From the NCBI RefSeq assembly GCF_032362555.1, contig NC_083506.1, forward strand, positions 9,037,501 to 9,101,500: DNA of 64,000 nt, given 5' to 3'. The DNA is from Amyelois transitella (lineage: Eukaryota; Arthropoda; Insecta; Lepidoptera; Pyralidae). The position numbers and the translations under genes were made by a program. The notes beneath the pieces are model-generated. The model had not been told where the DNA came from and searched no databases. It was given only the letters and a program-made list of their open reading frames with translations. This document shows, in pieces, positions 26,641 to 39,146 of the stretch (position 1 is its first letter; every line of letters begins with the position of its first letter).

Positions 26641-26646
26641 TTTATT
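26641..26646 (-). terminator. Possible polyadenylation signal of the TCTE1-like gene
   Basis: AATAAA on the minus strand, about 155 nt after the stop codon at 26801. It is the nearest canonical hexamer. Confidence 0.45.
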
Positions 26647-26800
26647 TAAAGAAGATCAGAAGGATTAAATAATAAAATAAAATATATTATCCTGCAAAAA
26701 TAAGATTAATGTTATCTAAATCCTCCATTGTAAAATTAAGATACTCGTAAAACAACAAAAAAATAATAATATTAAAATAGAGTCTGAATAATTTTCATTC

Positions 26801-29800
26801 TTATACTTCCGGCACTCTCGTGGGATATCGACCGGGAGTATAGTCGGGGTTATTAGGATTATACTCCCAAATAAGGTATTCAGGCTCATTCAGGTAGAGC
26901 GGAGGAATCTCATCACTTGGCTCTGTTTCTTGTCCGATCAGTTTCTTGTTTCGCTCTAAAAGCTCATCTACCTTTGCTTGTGTTTCCTCCGAAATATCTG
27001 TAAAGATGTTTGTATGTATAGAGCTAGACCCATCACAAAACTGGTGGATACCACAAGACAAAAAGTTAATTGAAATCATTAAATATGAAAAATGTATTTC
27101 AATATAAAGTGCCGTGTGGTGCCCGGCACCAACACAAAAAAGAATAGGACCACTCCATCTCTTTCCCATGGATGTCGTAAAAGGCGACTAAGGGATAGGC
27201 TTACAAACTTGGGATTCTTTTTAAGACCATTGGCTCTGTCTACCCCGCTAGGGATATAGACGTGACCATATGTATGTATGTATGTATTTATATATAATTA
27301 TGGATCCACGCTAATCAAAAAGACGTTATAAAGAAGAATACTCTGTTCTAGACGTAATAAAAATACTAACGAGTCCTTCTCAGGTCTATGCGGAGGATTT
27401 TCTTATTCTGCTCCAGGGCGCGTATGAGAGTTTTTTCAGCTTCGCCAGACAGGTCATTCGCTGCCATGTCTAATCTCGTCAGGCCACGATTCAGGCTGAG
27501 CAGACCAGCCATCTGATTATGCGTGAAACGAATTTTTTTTATAGGTAACAACGCTGAACGATAACATAAAAAATTACGTAGTAAATGAACCTTATAAGCA
27601 AGACATATATATTGTCATTGTTTAAATTGTCACCGTTATTAATTGGTGTATATGAACAAGCTTCTGGAACTTGCTCTCTGTATTATAATTGGCTTGAAGG
27701 ACCTTTTAAACTAAGCTTTCTATATTGGTTGTATCATGTGACTACTGTATAATGTATCTTAAGAAAATTTACACGTTTTATTTACTCGATATAAAATACT
27801 ATGAATTTACGTCATCATTATTCTACACCAATTATGTTCTCGATATAAACAATTTTTTTCGCCACAGAAAGCGTCAAGTTTGCGTACATAATGTGGAAAT
27901 ACCCTCATAAACCATTCGGATTCTGTTTAAACAATATATCCCAAGTTAAACAAACATTACCTTTTCAGCGGAAGGGCCTCTAAAACCGCATGAATTGACA
28001 ATCAAAGTTTGTGGTTTCTCTTTACAGCGTACGAACGCAGCAGCGAATATCGTCGCACATTCGAGGGACATCGGATTCAAACTGAAATCTATTGTGAATA
28101 ATTAACGAGAGGATCTAATGTGTGATCTATTTAATTATTAATTTGGACAAGTAACCGTATTACTATATCGCACCCTAAGGCTATAACACAACTCAATTGG
28201 AAGATAGTGTTTCAATGATAGGATATCTCTGGGGTGCTTTGGATTTGAAATGAGATAGAAATAAATTATGAGATTTAAATATGTAGATGATTCATTTGAA
28301 AGTATTAGTATCCATGGGCACGGTATTTTTAAATAGCACATATTAACAAGTAGTATCCTTAATAAGATTTCACTGGGTTTTCTTTGGCTAAACTTTAAAC
28401 AATTCGAACCACTATCTAAGTTCTTTATAAATTAGTATTTTTCATAAATTAAGGCTTTTTAGCTCGATAAAGTAAGTTTAAGATGAATACTGCCGAGTCA
28501 AAAGTGTTAAATGTTTATGAAATGATAATTATTATTTTAACTATCTGTAGCATAAATATTAAAACGTTTACCAAGCAGTTCTATCGGCGCCGCGGGCTTC
28601 ATTTGCAAGGCATACGCTATCCCCTGCACGCCTACTTCTTTAAAACGATTATTGGCTATTCTGACTCTCTTTACGTTATTGTGAATGAAGACGAAACCAC
28701 CCAAAGCTTTCATTCCGTAATCGCCAATCTTACAATGATTGAAATCCAGCTCTTCAATGCTTTCCTTCTTCACCAAATTTTGCAGAATTAGTTTGACTTT
28801 TGAACAATCTAAGTTGCTCCGATTAATACGAAATAGTCTCAAATGTCTTAAATCTTCAAGGCCTCTGCAAAGGGACTCACAATCTGCCATGGAGAATTCA
28901 TAATACCTTGGCAAATAGTTATCAGCAACGTTGTTAATACCAAAAACTAATGATATTTCTTGTAAGTTATAGAGTTTCATCAGAACTGGTTCAAGTGGTA
29001 TATGGTCGTAAAGTTTGGGAACGCTGTATTCACAGGTATCTTCAACAACGTCGTCATATGGGACCGGAGGTGTTGGTTGACGAACCATTTGCAGCTGATT
29101 GAGACCCAATTCATAAATATATGGACTCACCTGAAAATAGAATCATATATGATAATGGTAACAGGTATCTATATTGAGGGCAGTTTTCCGTTCTCTAGTT
29201 TTACTTTCTGACAAGTTGCAGATTATTGATATCTATTAAATCCTTTCCAGATAACATTTTTGGGACAAAAAATATTTTGATGACAAAGCCAAAAGTCGTT
29301 ATTTTGTATTTATGATTAAAGTTATATTTATCTTACCAATGTCGCCAATTCTATAGCATCTTCTTCTATAAATACATCTGGGTTGACATTTTCTAAATAG
29401 TCTTGTAGACATGCCGATAGGTATTTCCCTTTCCAAAAGGAAACGCCCAACTCCTTTCTATCGGGAAATTTTGTAGCATATGACCTTTTCCAATATTGTT
29501 CATCCTAGAATTTGATACAGCATTAAATAAAATAATGGTTTGTTATAAAAACCTTTTTTCATTGGTGCAAATGATCTGTTTTTTGTAGGCTAGGTATTTC
29601 AAAATAGCTTTACGAGTACCTTTATGCAAGGAACACTATATTTAAGTGGTATTGTAGCTGGGTACAAATCCATGAGCATATTAACGTCTTTCTGGAGAAT
29701 TTTATGTAAGGGGTTAATTCTATGAAAAATTCTCGAAAGAGCGAGAGCAGCAAAATATGTAAGTGGAGCTGGGGTAAAATTATCATCCCATTCAAAATCC

Positions 29801-29904
29801 TCAGCCAAAATTTTCCTAGGAAGTTCAGCGAGAGAATTCTTCATCGCATTAGTAATTCTGTATGCATCACGCGTATTAGTTGATACCACGTAAGGAATCT
29901 TCAT
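26801..29904 (-). CDS. TCTE1: Dynein regulatory complex subunit 5 / TCTE1-like leucine-rich repeat protein (6 exons, complete)
   Basis: Exons, in transcript order, are 29904-29620, 29504-29337, 29130-28572, 28088-27961, 27590-27371 and 26997-26801. All have GT-AG borders and compatible phases (0,0,1,0,1). The joined frame is 1557 nt, 518 residues plus TAA, close to the roughly 500 residues known for vertebrate TCTE1. Features matching the family are LPRKILAEDFEW near residue 30, DEQYWKRSY opening exon 2 (like the DENYW block of mammals), LQEISLVFGI before the repeats, and about six ribonuclease-inhibitor-type LRRs from about residue 235 to 455. The C-terminal block ILRIDLRRTHISEETQ follows. 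In other animals DRC5 sits in the nexin-dynein regulatory complex of motile cilia and flagella and is needed for sperm motility; in an insect, sperm is the expected site. The exon 5 acceptor (cttataag|GTTC) is chosen by phase and makes one LRR loop a few residues long. An AATAAA on the minus strand at 26646-26641 may end the message. Confidence 0.85.
27111..27288 (-). mobile_element. Family A repeat, internally deleted, inside TCTE1 intron 5
   Basis: Reverse orientation of the 11112 copy: 'gccgtgtggtgcccggcacc', 'gatgtcgtaaaaggcgac', then a jump to 'ctctgtctaccccgct' and a (tgta) microsatellite. The middle third is missing. Confidence 0.75.
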
Positions 29905-30742
29905 TTTGCAAGTCCTTGCTCTTTTTATTTAATTATATTTAAAGTATTTATATTCCTTGAGGCTATTTAAACAAAAGTTTTGTTATCGATTTATTTACGT
30001 ATCAAATTTTGACTTAATTGTTTAGTTTTTTTTATACCGACGCAAACCAAAGAGTAAACAGTATCTTTGGCTTTTTGGTAAGGTACTAATAATAAGGTTT
30101 CAACATGTACGTACCTATTAAAAGGTTAAACTACAGATATAGAATATTTACTTGAACTTTAGAATGCTCTTAAAATAATTCCTGCCGATACAGAACATAA
30201 TTTCTATAAATCTTCAGTCTTTGACTGGATCGTACCTACGTGAGGGCATGTCACGAATCTTATAGGATAATGTTGGTAATTACTGTTTGTTCGTAATCTC
30301 TTCTCTTATCACTGCGTATTAGCGATTGCATTCTTCGTTGCGGTGCTTAAATCCTTGGGTTTGCTAAGCATAATCGTTAAGTGTATTTTATGGTCAATAT
30401 TCAAGATCTTGTTGTTGAAATCGGCTGTATATTCAAATAATTAAGAAAATCAAATTAATCTCAAGGATATCCGTAATGACATTTTATCAATAATTGGACC
30501 ACTTACGTTTATCATGGTAAGTTAGTTTAATTATATCATTAACTTGATAATTCTTTGTGTCGACTGGACAAGGTTCACGTCGTAAATACTTTGTCGGTCG
30601 TTTCCGTCGTACTTCGGCAATGATCGGCTCAAAACAACCGATAGCGCCGACCGGCATCTGTTAGTTTGTTATTAATCAACCAGCGTGCGTGAGAGTCGTC
30701 CTTTTGAAAAGTTTCCTGATCTTACATTTTAATAACACAATT
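29905..30742. promoter_or_regulatory. Shared intergenic region between two divergent genes
   Basis: This 838-bp stretch separates the start codons of the TCTE1-like gene (-) and the microprotein gene (+), so both promoters must lie here unless upstream non-coding exons exist. The right part (about 30560-30690) is markedly richer in CpG and GC than its surroundings, with several CGNCG-type words, as expected for a broad promoter and 5' UTR. I see no clear TATA box at a convincing distance. Confidence 0.45.
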
Positions 30743-33700
30743 ATGAATTCAAATAATAAGAACGTCACTAAAACACAAAATAGTTCGCAGTTCTCTAGTT
30801 ATAATCCTTGGAATTTGCTGTTCACTCAGCGATCGCGCACTGAAAGTGAAAACAGCAACAGCTCTACCAACCAAAATTATCAAACGGGTAAGTTTAAAAG
30901 CTACTAAAAATTTAAATTTTTTGATAATTTTTAAAGTATCATTTATATAAGTACTGAAACCAAGTATTAATATTTAAAAGATTTGTTGATAAAAATCAGG
31001 TACCTATTGGAATAGTGTTTTTTTCATAGTCAGAGTTCTACACACTCACACAATACTCATAGACATTACAAACCAATTTTTTTGTGAACATTTTCTTGCA
31101 AAACACAGATGTTATTAACATCCAATGGCCACATACGATGTAATTCTTCATATGACCCAAACTACGTAAAGAGATGTTATATAATGGTAGATTTGAGCCA
31201 TAATGGCCATCTGTTGCCTTATTTTTGCTTACAAAAATTGCGAACGCTTCATTTGTAACATAAGCGTTGCAATACCGTCCCGCTTCACTGACGACCTGCA
31301 GAAACAGAGAATTTGAGTGTTAGGTACTCGTACAATGGTTACCGCACTTTTGAATAGTTTTGCATTAATTAGAATAGTTTTCAATGAATTTATTAATATT
31401 CCTTTGAAAACTACATGTTTCAGTTTTACTTTTAATGTGTGAATATGTTTAATGACATGATGAAGAAAAAATGTAATTTAACTTTGTAGTAATTTTATCA
31501 AATCTATTTTAAAGGATGGGCATTTAATGTAGCAGACGAGATTTAAAATCAAACAATCTTATTTTAAAGGAATACATAGTGATAAGAATGAAATTCCATA
31601 AAACGAATTATCTAACAAGTATCTCATTGTCGTTGCCTGCGTTACTTCATTTTTTTTACTTAATAGAAAATAAGTTACTTTAATTATAAAGTCATACAAA
31701 TAACGTCGCTTTGAACAACCACAAACAATTTCCTTGTTTGACTTCAATGCAAACTCGTTTCCCTTCTTTGTATGCTGGTTTGGTTACATCTACGGTAATG
31801 ACTTTGATAAACAACACAAAAGCCATAACTTACATAAGATATCGTTAAAATATAAACACTTAAGATTAAACAAATCTTGGGACCCCATTGAAGAAATGTT
31901 CTAAAGGCATCTAAACCTGTACTACTTAGTTAATCGATAAATTAAGCATTTATCTACACAGGCATTGTTTCTCCGTAATAAATTTATTATAATGGGGTTG
32001 TTTCAACCCCGGCTGTACTTATTTAAGCACTGTAGCTCCTTAAAATTGGGTTAAGTTACATTGGTCTAAGTTTGTTAGTATCAAGGTTATAATAATATCT
32101 ATTAAACGTATTAAAAGACGTGCACTTTATTGTAAATTGACATAATTTACTACATACACATACGAGTAAACACTCACACATCTGGTTATTCAGATCAATA
32201 AACTTGTGTCTTCACACCTTTAGTCTAGTGTCAGCGTCAAGGTTACTTTTGTTTTCTATAGATTTTTGAGCATTTTTCGTAAAGGCAAGCAGTGAGTGAA
32301 CGCAAACCAGTTTAAGTAGTTAACCGTGATCGAATAGATGCCGCCGAGGTCTGTAAACAAAAGATTAGTTTAGGGGTCTCACGTGGGGTCATTTATTATC
32401 TTTGAAAACTTAATGTTGGACATTATTTACTTACAAAATCATTTATGTAAGTACATAATACGCCTACGTCTTTGTTACGTTATTTGTACATTTTAGTTAG
32501 GTTGTGTTGTGGTTCTAATTTGCCAGCGAATTAATGTGGTTTTATAAATATGTTACATTTCGAGTTTCTAATTGTCTACGTATAGTTGTCAATTTTAATT
32601 CATTATCACATTATTATTACATCGATTTACACATACATTATGATAATAAAACGTGAAATGAATTTGAATAAATTTTCAATGAAATCAGAATGGGTTTTTA
32701 ATTTGGAAACTATCAAACGGGCTACAATTAGACCTAGGGCTCCTAGCTGCTGTTAGGTCTATATCTGCAAAAATGTAGTGAATGCCCGCCGCTCCGTCCG
32801 AATATTACCAAAAATCCCGTCAATTTCATGAAATCATGGAATAATATATTATTCTGATTTCAATGTCGTAACGCCACGACATTGATACCTTAATGCCCTG
32901 ACAGAACATTAAGGTATTAGTAATGACCTGAATAAAATGGGCTGAAATTTGTTACACGTGTAGATTAAAACATAAATTGACGAAAAATTCCTTGCGGCAC
33001 CGCCTGCATCAAACAAAAAGTCCCGCTTTTCATAAAAACCGATAGCGTTTTCTTGAAATAAAAAGGTTAACTGCTATTTAGATAGTTACAGTTTAAACAA
33101 CTAGACATTCTTTCACATTTATAATACAAGTAGGGATAAAATATGGATACCTATAGATACTTAGTGTTTTTCATTGCAGATAAATGAAATTACTGTGTAA
33201 TACTTACATACATATCATCATGTCTATATCCCTTGCGGGGTAGATAGAGTCAACAGTCTTTAAAAGACTGAAAGGCCACGTTTAGCTGTTTGGCTTAATG
33301 ATAGAATGTAACTTTGTAATGCTGCAGTAAAGTACTACATCAAATGATTATAGCACTTAGCATTGCATGCGATGGCTATATTCAAGGTCTACTTTATAAA
33401 ATCAAGTTTTTCTTCAAGAATACAATGAGGCTGCAGTCATTAAACTGAGATAATAGGCTTAGTGCTCCACATTAACTCTGGATATTTGTACATTTTATAT
33501 TATCTTTTTTTGAAATAAAAAACCGCCCAAGTTTTAGTTTAGCTAAATATATTAACGTTGATGTTTATATAAAAATTTTTGAAACGCTTTCGTAAGCTAC
33601 CAAAATAGTAAAAAAAAAACAAATTATTCGATATTGCCAACTACTAACTCGATAAACTCGACATTATTTTATTTAATACTCTGGAGAGGACTTGATGTCA

Positions 33701-36700
33701 AGCTAAAATGCCGTAATAAACTTATCCATTATGGATCTTTGCATAATTCACGCAAAAATCTTTTCTGAAACTATTCGAGGGAAGTTGATTTAAACAGATG
33801 CCACAGTTGACGTAGGTAAAGGGATTGTCTGACATTAAGTTAGCTAAAAATAACCCAAGTCCAATACCCATTCGAAACACAAATAAAACAAATTTAATCT
33901 CCTTTTACTTTAAAGAAAGGAACAGTACCACATATGTGCCATAAATTAACCTATAGACTTAGTATAGTTGAACTTAAACAAATACGTAGTACTCTGGAAT
34001 TTAGAGTGCTCTTGATTTATGCATTTATTTAAACTCAGACTTATGAAATATTTTCTTTGACCTGCAGGTACTCATACGCAGTACGGGCCTCTACAGAAAC
34101 AGACCAGCAAAAGCAACGAGGAATACTTGTGGATGATGTAAGTTAAATTCAATTATGAGAAGCACCCGTGTACTCTATTTTCTTATTTACGTACCTTACC
34201 TTACATACTATGCTAATCGACACTCTTACAGTGGGAGAAAACATCGTAAAGAAACGTACACATTTAAGCAACTTGAAGTTTAACCGTGCTCCAATACGGA
34301 TTTAGGTTACCCTGATCAAAAAGTTGCTGTTTCCTTTAAAAATCTAAATTGCCCACTACAGGATCATTATAGTCATAGGCGTATACGAGTATACCCAGCG
34401 TACCAAGGTCTATCCTTTTCAGAAAGGAGGGAACACACCGGGTCTAACGCCAGGAAGGTTTTGATGGTGAAGTTAAATCTACATAATAATAAAAAAACAT
34501 ATAATATTTTTTTTTATATTATCCTTATTGCGATGCAGTGAACAGAACGATCCTGAAAACTTATTTCCCTCTGTTTATACTGATTTTAAGCCTGATATGA
34601 AATATTAATTAAAACTTCTTAAAAAAATACGACGTCGCAAAAGCCTAATCGCAATCGCAAATATTGCCCCTGGCGCAGCGTTCCTTGGTCAACGTTTGAC
34701 TTCAACGTTCCTCTCATTTTTGTTTAAAGCGTCTTGGATAGGCAATACCTCAGATAACTTTTGATCTCTTTTAAAATTCATTAAAAAGGTACAAATTTCT
34801 TCTAATTTACCTTGGCGTTAGTGACGTTACATCCTCACCTTTCTAAAGTGGCGCCCGGGGTGCGACGTTTGATAAAATATAAACATAATGCAATCGAATT
34901 TATCTAGAAGCGCCCTGCAACATACGTGCAATATGAAACTACCACCTTATAATAACTGGTTTGAATCGGCTTGACCATGGCCTCGATAGTTAACCATCTT
35001 CATGTTAACGTCATTTCTGCATAAATAAATGATACACACGATCTATTATGTAAATTCTTTGTCTTGTAATATTTTTTTAGCATTTAATAGTGATTTCAAA
35101 ATTTGTTTGGTTGGTCAACAAGTTATTTTGGAAAAGTTCTTAGTTTAAGAAACCCACATATTTTTTTATCTATTGCTCAAGATATAATTATTTTTGGATA
35201 CTTTTAATGAACTTCAGTCCTAATAAAAATAAACTGTATAACAGTAGGTGCAAAGTGTAATACTGATTAAAAATGTGTTAAGTAAATTCGAAGTAAGTAG
35301 TTCGAATCGAATTTATAAGAAACAAAGGGTAAAATCTTTCTTCTTATTTCATAATCAATGATATACCTAGTTCCGTAAATTGAACAGTTTTTTAAGGTTT
35401 ATTAAATATTTTTGTGTCCTGAAATCACCTAATGGCAAGTCGCCTGGGTGATCAAAATCAACAAGATTTGATTCTACATTTTTTTATACCCTATAATAAT
35501 TAAAACTTTAACCCTATTACAATATTTTGTTAGTAATTCCATTTTCTCAATCTAATTGGATTCATTCTTCTCCCTAGTTTAGTAATGTTCATTACTTTAA
35601 TATTTATGTTAAGGGGTAATTGTTTCTTTAAGGCTGTTAAGTACCGCCTCCTTACTAAATTGCTGTAACAAAATGGTAAGGTAATTCAAGAATAGAATAA
35701 AATAAAGTTAACCAGTGGTCCAAAATGCCCCGAACATTCTGGTAGGAATGGCAGAGCATTTATGGTCATAAGTGGCCCAAGGAGGGAATTCCAAGTGAAC
35801 TATTGCAAAAGGTTCTTAGCAATCGTGGTAGATATAGAAGGTCGACCAGTTGCAGCAGCTGAGACGCAGTGGTCTCACTATTCCGCAGTTTCGGGCTTAT
35901 GTGTGAAGGAGATGCCATTACCGGCTCGCCTCTCGCTTGGTGTCGAAACATTGCGTGCGCCAGCGCCGACAGCCTTCCGACCATACAGTCCGCTGTTAGA
36001 CCCCCGAATACCAGTGCAGTGCATTGTTGAAAGTGACAGTGTTGTTTAAAATGGAGCACGTATAGCGTTGCTCAACCCCAGGATAACGACCCGCTATCGC
36101 TGTGCTCAAAGGACACTCTTGCTACGGTTAGTGTTTGTTTACATCCATGTAGTCACGTGTCTCAGTACTTCTGTCGGTAATGCATTCAATTGAAATTTGC
36201 AACTCCATTTTTCTCTGAAAGAAAAATCTAAAAGTATTATTCACTTAAATTCTTGTTCTTTGATAAAGTTTAATAAAAATAAAACATGATATTATGGTTA
36301 CATGAATGAGTTTTACATTTAAATTAATATGTTATTATTATTTTTTTTATTTTAGGAACTTAATATGTAGTTGTTGAATAATAGATTTCGTACAACTAGA
36401 CTGAATAATGACTGAATCAATAAAAAAAATTGTTGTAAGCAATTGAATTGAAAAATTTTCAGTAATCAATTTCACGTAATATTATTTTTATATACTTTTA
36501 TAATTACAGTTCAATCAGTGAATTAAGATAAATATAGGTAGAATCGAAAAATATTTATTAAATAATTAAAAACGTACATGTACAAATATCATTTATATGT
36601 AACCCATACGCGGTAGACAGAGCCAACAGTCTTTCAGCCAGCATATAAACAAATTATTTCAATCTAACCAAGTTAACCAAGACCTTATCTGTCGTACATT

Positions 36701-39050
36701 GGTCGTATCGTACAACATCGATAGCTTATCCCCGTCTTTGTACCTCTGCTAACTTTTCAAGGTAAAATCAATTTGAGGTAAATTTCGTTGTACACCTTGC
36801 ATTTCACAATGATGGATGAAGTATAATTTAGTCTTTCTTCGCGTTACGTATGACTATGAAATCACTGATGTAGGTCAATAACTGAGCCATTATAATTTTA
36901 CAAGAAAATTTTCAATATTCTGTGAGTATGATTTCAAAAAGAACTAAAAAAAAACTCTTTTAATGAAAATATTTATTTTAATATAATTACTTGATAAATA
37001 AAGTTTCGGTTAAATCTTTCAGTAAAACACGGTAAACAAGCGCCCGAAATGAAATATTTTTGATTAATGTTTGCAAAGTTCGGTAGTTTCATGTTGTTTG
37101 ATTTCAATTAATATCGAATGTTGGTTCTGTAATCTAGTTGGATTAGTTTCTCTAAACACCTGATACGTCTAGTTGAATTACTGGATGTTAGATATTTTAG
37201 GTACCTACCTATTTTTCATTGCAAAATACTTAAATGATATATCTTTCATTATGAATATGTATAAACAACCGAATGATCCTATATAAATTCCATTTTTCCT
37301 TTTTAGGTAAATAAGATATAGTAATTTTCACTTTCATGGTCAATTAATGCTTTTCTCTGAAAGGGCAAGTAAATGCCTGGATAATGACGATATATAAATA
37401 AATTTACTGATCGATAAACGCATCTAGGTTTGTTGTTTAGCGTTTGCCGGCGCTCAGGGAAGTTCATAAATTTCCCTCGAAAAGTAAACCATTAATATGA
37501 ATAACGATTTAATGATAAAACTTATGTGGCTAATAAGATTATTTACAGTTTTCTATAATAGACACAAGTCTCTATAATAATCTGAGTTATACAAAAACAA
37601 TCTCAACTATCGATACGCCTTTTGATACTTTGATAACACAAAATTTTAACGCATACCAATTACTTTATATCTTCATAATATCGTGTTTAAAAAATTCCAA
37701 TAAAATAATACTTATTGAGAAATCAATTCTTCAATTTCTTGTTCTCAACAATTATTACACATAGTGATGATAAGACAATATGCAACGGTGTTTGTTACGC
37801 TGATTACAGTTGAGTAACGCGTGTTGTAACTGAGGGAGACAAAAAATGATGCCAGACTTAACTTGATAATAGTTCTTTCTTATTTCTTTCTCAATTTACC
37901 TGACTCAATCATATAATAGATAACTAACAGGTATAGTAGCTATTTGTATTTTGATAAGAACATATATTTTTTTCTAAGACGAACGTTGCATGTAAGAGTA
38001 ATAACATTTTGTAGATACTAAAATTACTTTTATGGCACATTCGGCGTCGACGTCATCGGTTTCCTGAAATCCGATGTCAATAAATATCAGTACAGATTCA
38101 TTCACACCTTGCCCATAAATTTGAAGGTAAACAACCTGTGTATTGCGCATTAGGTATGGAGGTCATGTGCTAAGGTCTTTTACGAAATGACTGGAAATAG
38201 ACGTATAAAAACAATTGCATGCGACTGATGACAACGTACCTAGTTCCGGAACAGTTTCCTTATGACTCTTTTTATGATTAAGATAATTAAACCTCAGCTT
38301 CGATGGCTTAAATTCTCGTATTTCTTTTTCCCATTGAAATTTTCGTAAAAGAAGTTATGTATTTGCTAATGTTACTCCAAAAGATTGGGTTTCTTTGTGG
38401 CGCATATGACAAAAATCGATCAAGTATTTTTTGTTTTATGCATAACAAACAAAAGCAAAATATATTTTGTCTTTAAAATATTATAAGTATGGATTTATTT
38501 CAATGTATTCCTTCCTAACAACAAGCTGTTCTAATAAGAAAACATCGCGAGGAATCCTGCAATAGCATACCTAATGTAAAAATATGGTTTAATCTGGTGA
38601 TCAGTGACTATGACCATGTCCACTTGTCCTCAAGGGACCATGTCATTGGTTCCACTGTTATTAACCCTTGCCTTTCCACTCCCGTTCATACTCCAGAGCC
38701 TCTACCCTTTTTGGAGAACATAGCCTTATGGGATTTCATTGGAAAGATCTTTAATTTACTGGCCAGCAAAGCCGCGAGCTAAACCTACAATCGATTTGAA
38801 TTAATGAATTTTGCGCAATTTACATATTGCTTATCAAGTTAATTCGCAGAAATGGCACTCCTAGGGTTATCATTTTATCACACTTAAAGCCCCCAATTGG
38901 GTATTAATAAACTTTGTTTAATAATAATATTATTATCAATAACTAGAAATATTATATTATATGATATGGTAGTTATAGTCACTAGATTAGGTACCTATGT
39001 ATTTAACTAAATTAAATTTATATTCCATTGTTCACAGGTGGCGTTCCTAG
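30743..39050 (+). CDS. 75-aa microprotein, three exons, unknown function
   Basis: Exons are 30743-30887, 34068-34137 and 39038-39050. Junctions are ACGG|gtaagt ... ctgcag|GTACT and GAT|gtaagt ... cacag|GTGG, with phases 1 and 2; the joined frame is 228 nt ending in TAG. The start ATG has A at -3. The product is polar, rich in Asn, Ser, Gln and Thr, with no signal peptide or membrane segment. Short aromatic patches are YNPWNLLF near residue 20 and EEYLWMMWRS at the end. I do not recognise it. Two strong donors, both in phase, and the CpG-rich leader support a real transcript, but nothing proves the ORF is translated. It may be the upstream ORF of a two-ORF message, because a hydrophobic 53-aa ORF follows in the last exon (39147-39308). 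Alternative 3' exons could also exist, since the introns are 3.2 and 4.9 kb. Confidence 0.55.
32860..32917. repeat. Two adjacent perfect hairpins
   Basis: tcaatgtcgt (32860-32869) pairs with 32876-32885, and ataccttaatg (32885-32895) pairs with 32907-32917. The two stems share one base. They lie in intron 1 of the microprotein gene. Confidence 0.8.
33205..33302 (+). mobile_element. Family A repeat, 5' half only
   Basis: 'tctatatcccttgcgggg', 'aggccacgtttagctgtttg' and 'ttaatgatagaatg', then unrelated sequence. It lies in intron 1 of the microprotein gene. Confidence 0.65.
34215..34465 (+). mobile_element. Family B repeat in intron 2 of the microprotein gene
   Basis: 'tgggagaaaacatcgtaaag', 'aagcaacttgaagtttaacc' and 'aacgccaggaaggttttgat'. 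It begins about 75 nt after exon 2. Confidence 0.5.
35700..36130. other. GC-rich block of unknown origin in microprotein intron 2
   Basis: A roughly 430-bp island of balanced base composition in a long AT-rich intron. It is open on both strands for about 95 codons (35762-36049 + and 35766-36059 -), which is what GC-rich non-coding DNA does by chance. No domain or splice-bounded exon was recognised. It is possibly a degraded transposable element. Confidence 0.35.
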
Positions 39051-39146
39051 TCGCACGCGTACCGCTAGCAGAGCTGTTCTTCGTATAATTTAAAATTCGA
39101 TCGTTCACAAGGATGAATTGTTTATGACTGTGAATAATTTGAAATT

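Larger units (their letters stand above)
7459..26800. other. 19-kb gene-free region rich in repeats
   Basis: I see no ORF or exon chain here that I can support as a gene. It holds the receptor 3' UTR (to about 7.8 kb), many fragments of interspersed repeats (listed separately), a 295-bp tandem duplication at 14217-14812 and several hairpins (18456-18500, 21387-21445). Its short open frames have no recognisable domain and overlap repeats or AT-rich sequence. A GC-richer exon-like segment at 22538-22671 is treated under findings. Confidence 0.6.

Noticed and set aside
35762-36059. Overlapping 95-97-codon open frames on both strands
   Set aside because: No domain, splice context or start signal; open frames on both strands are expected from the GC-rich composition.
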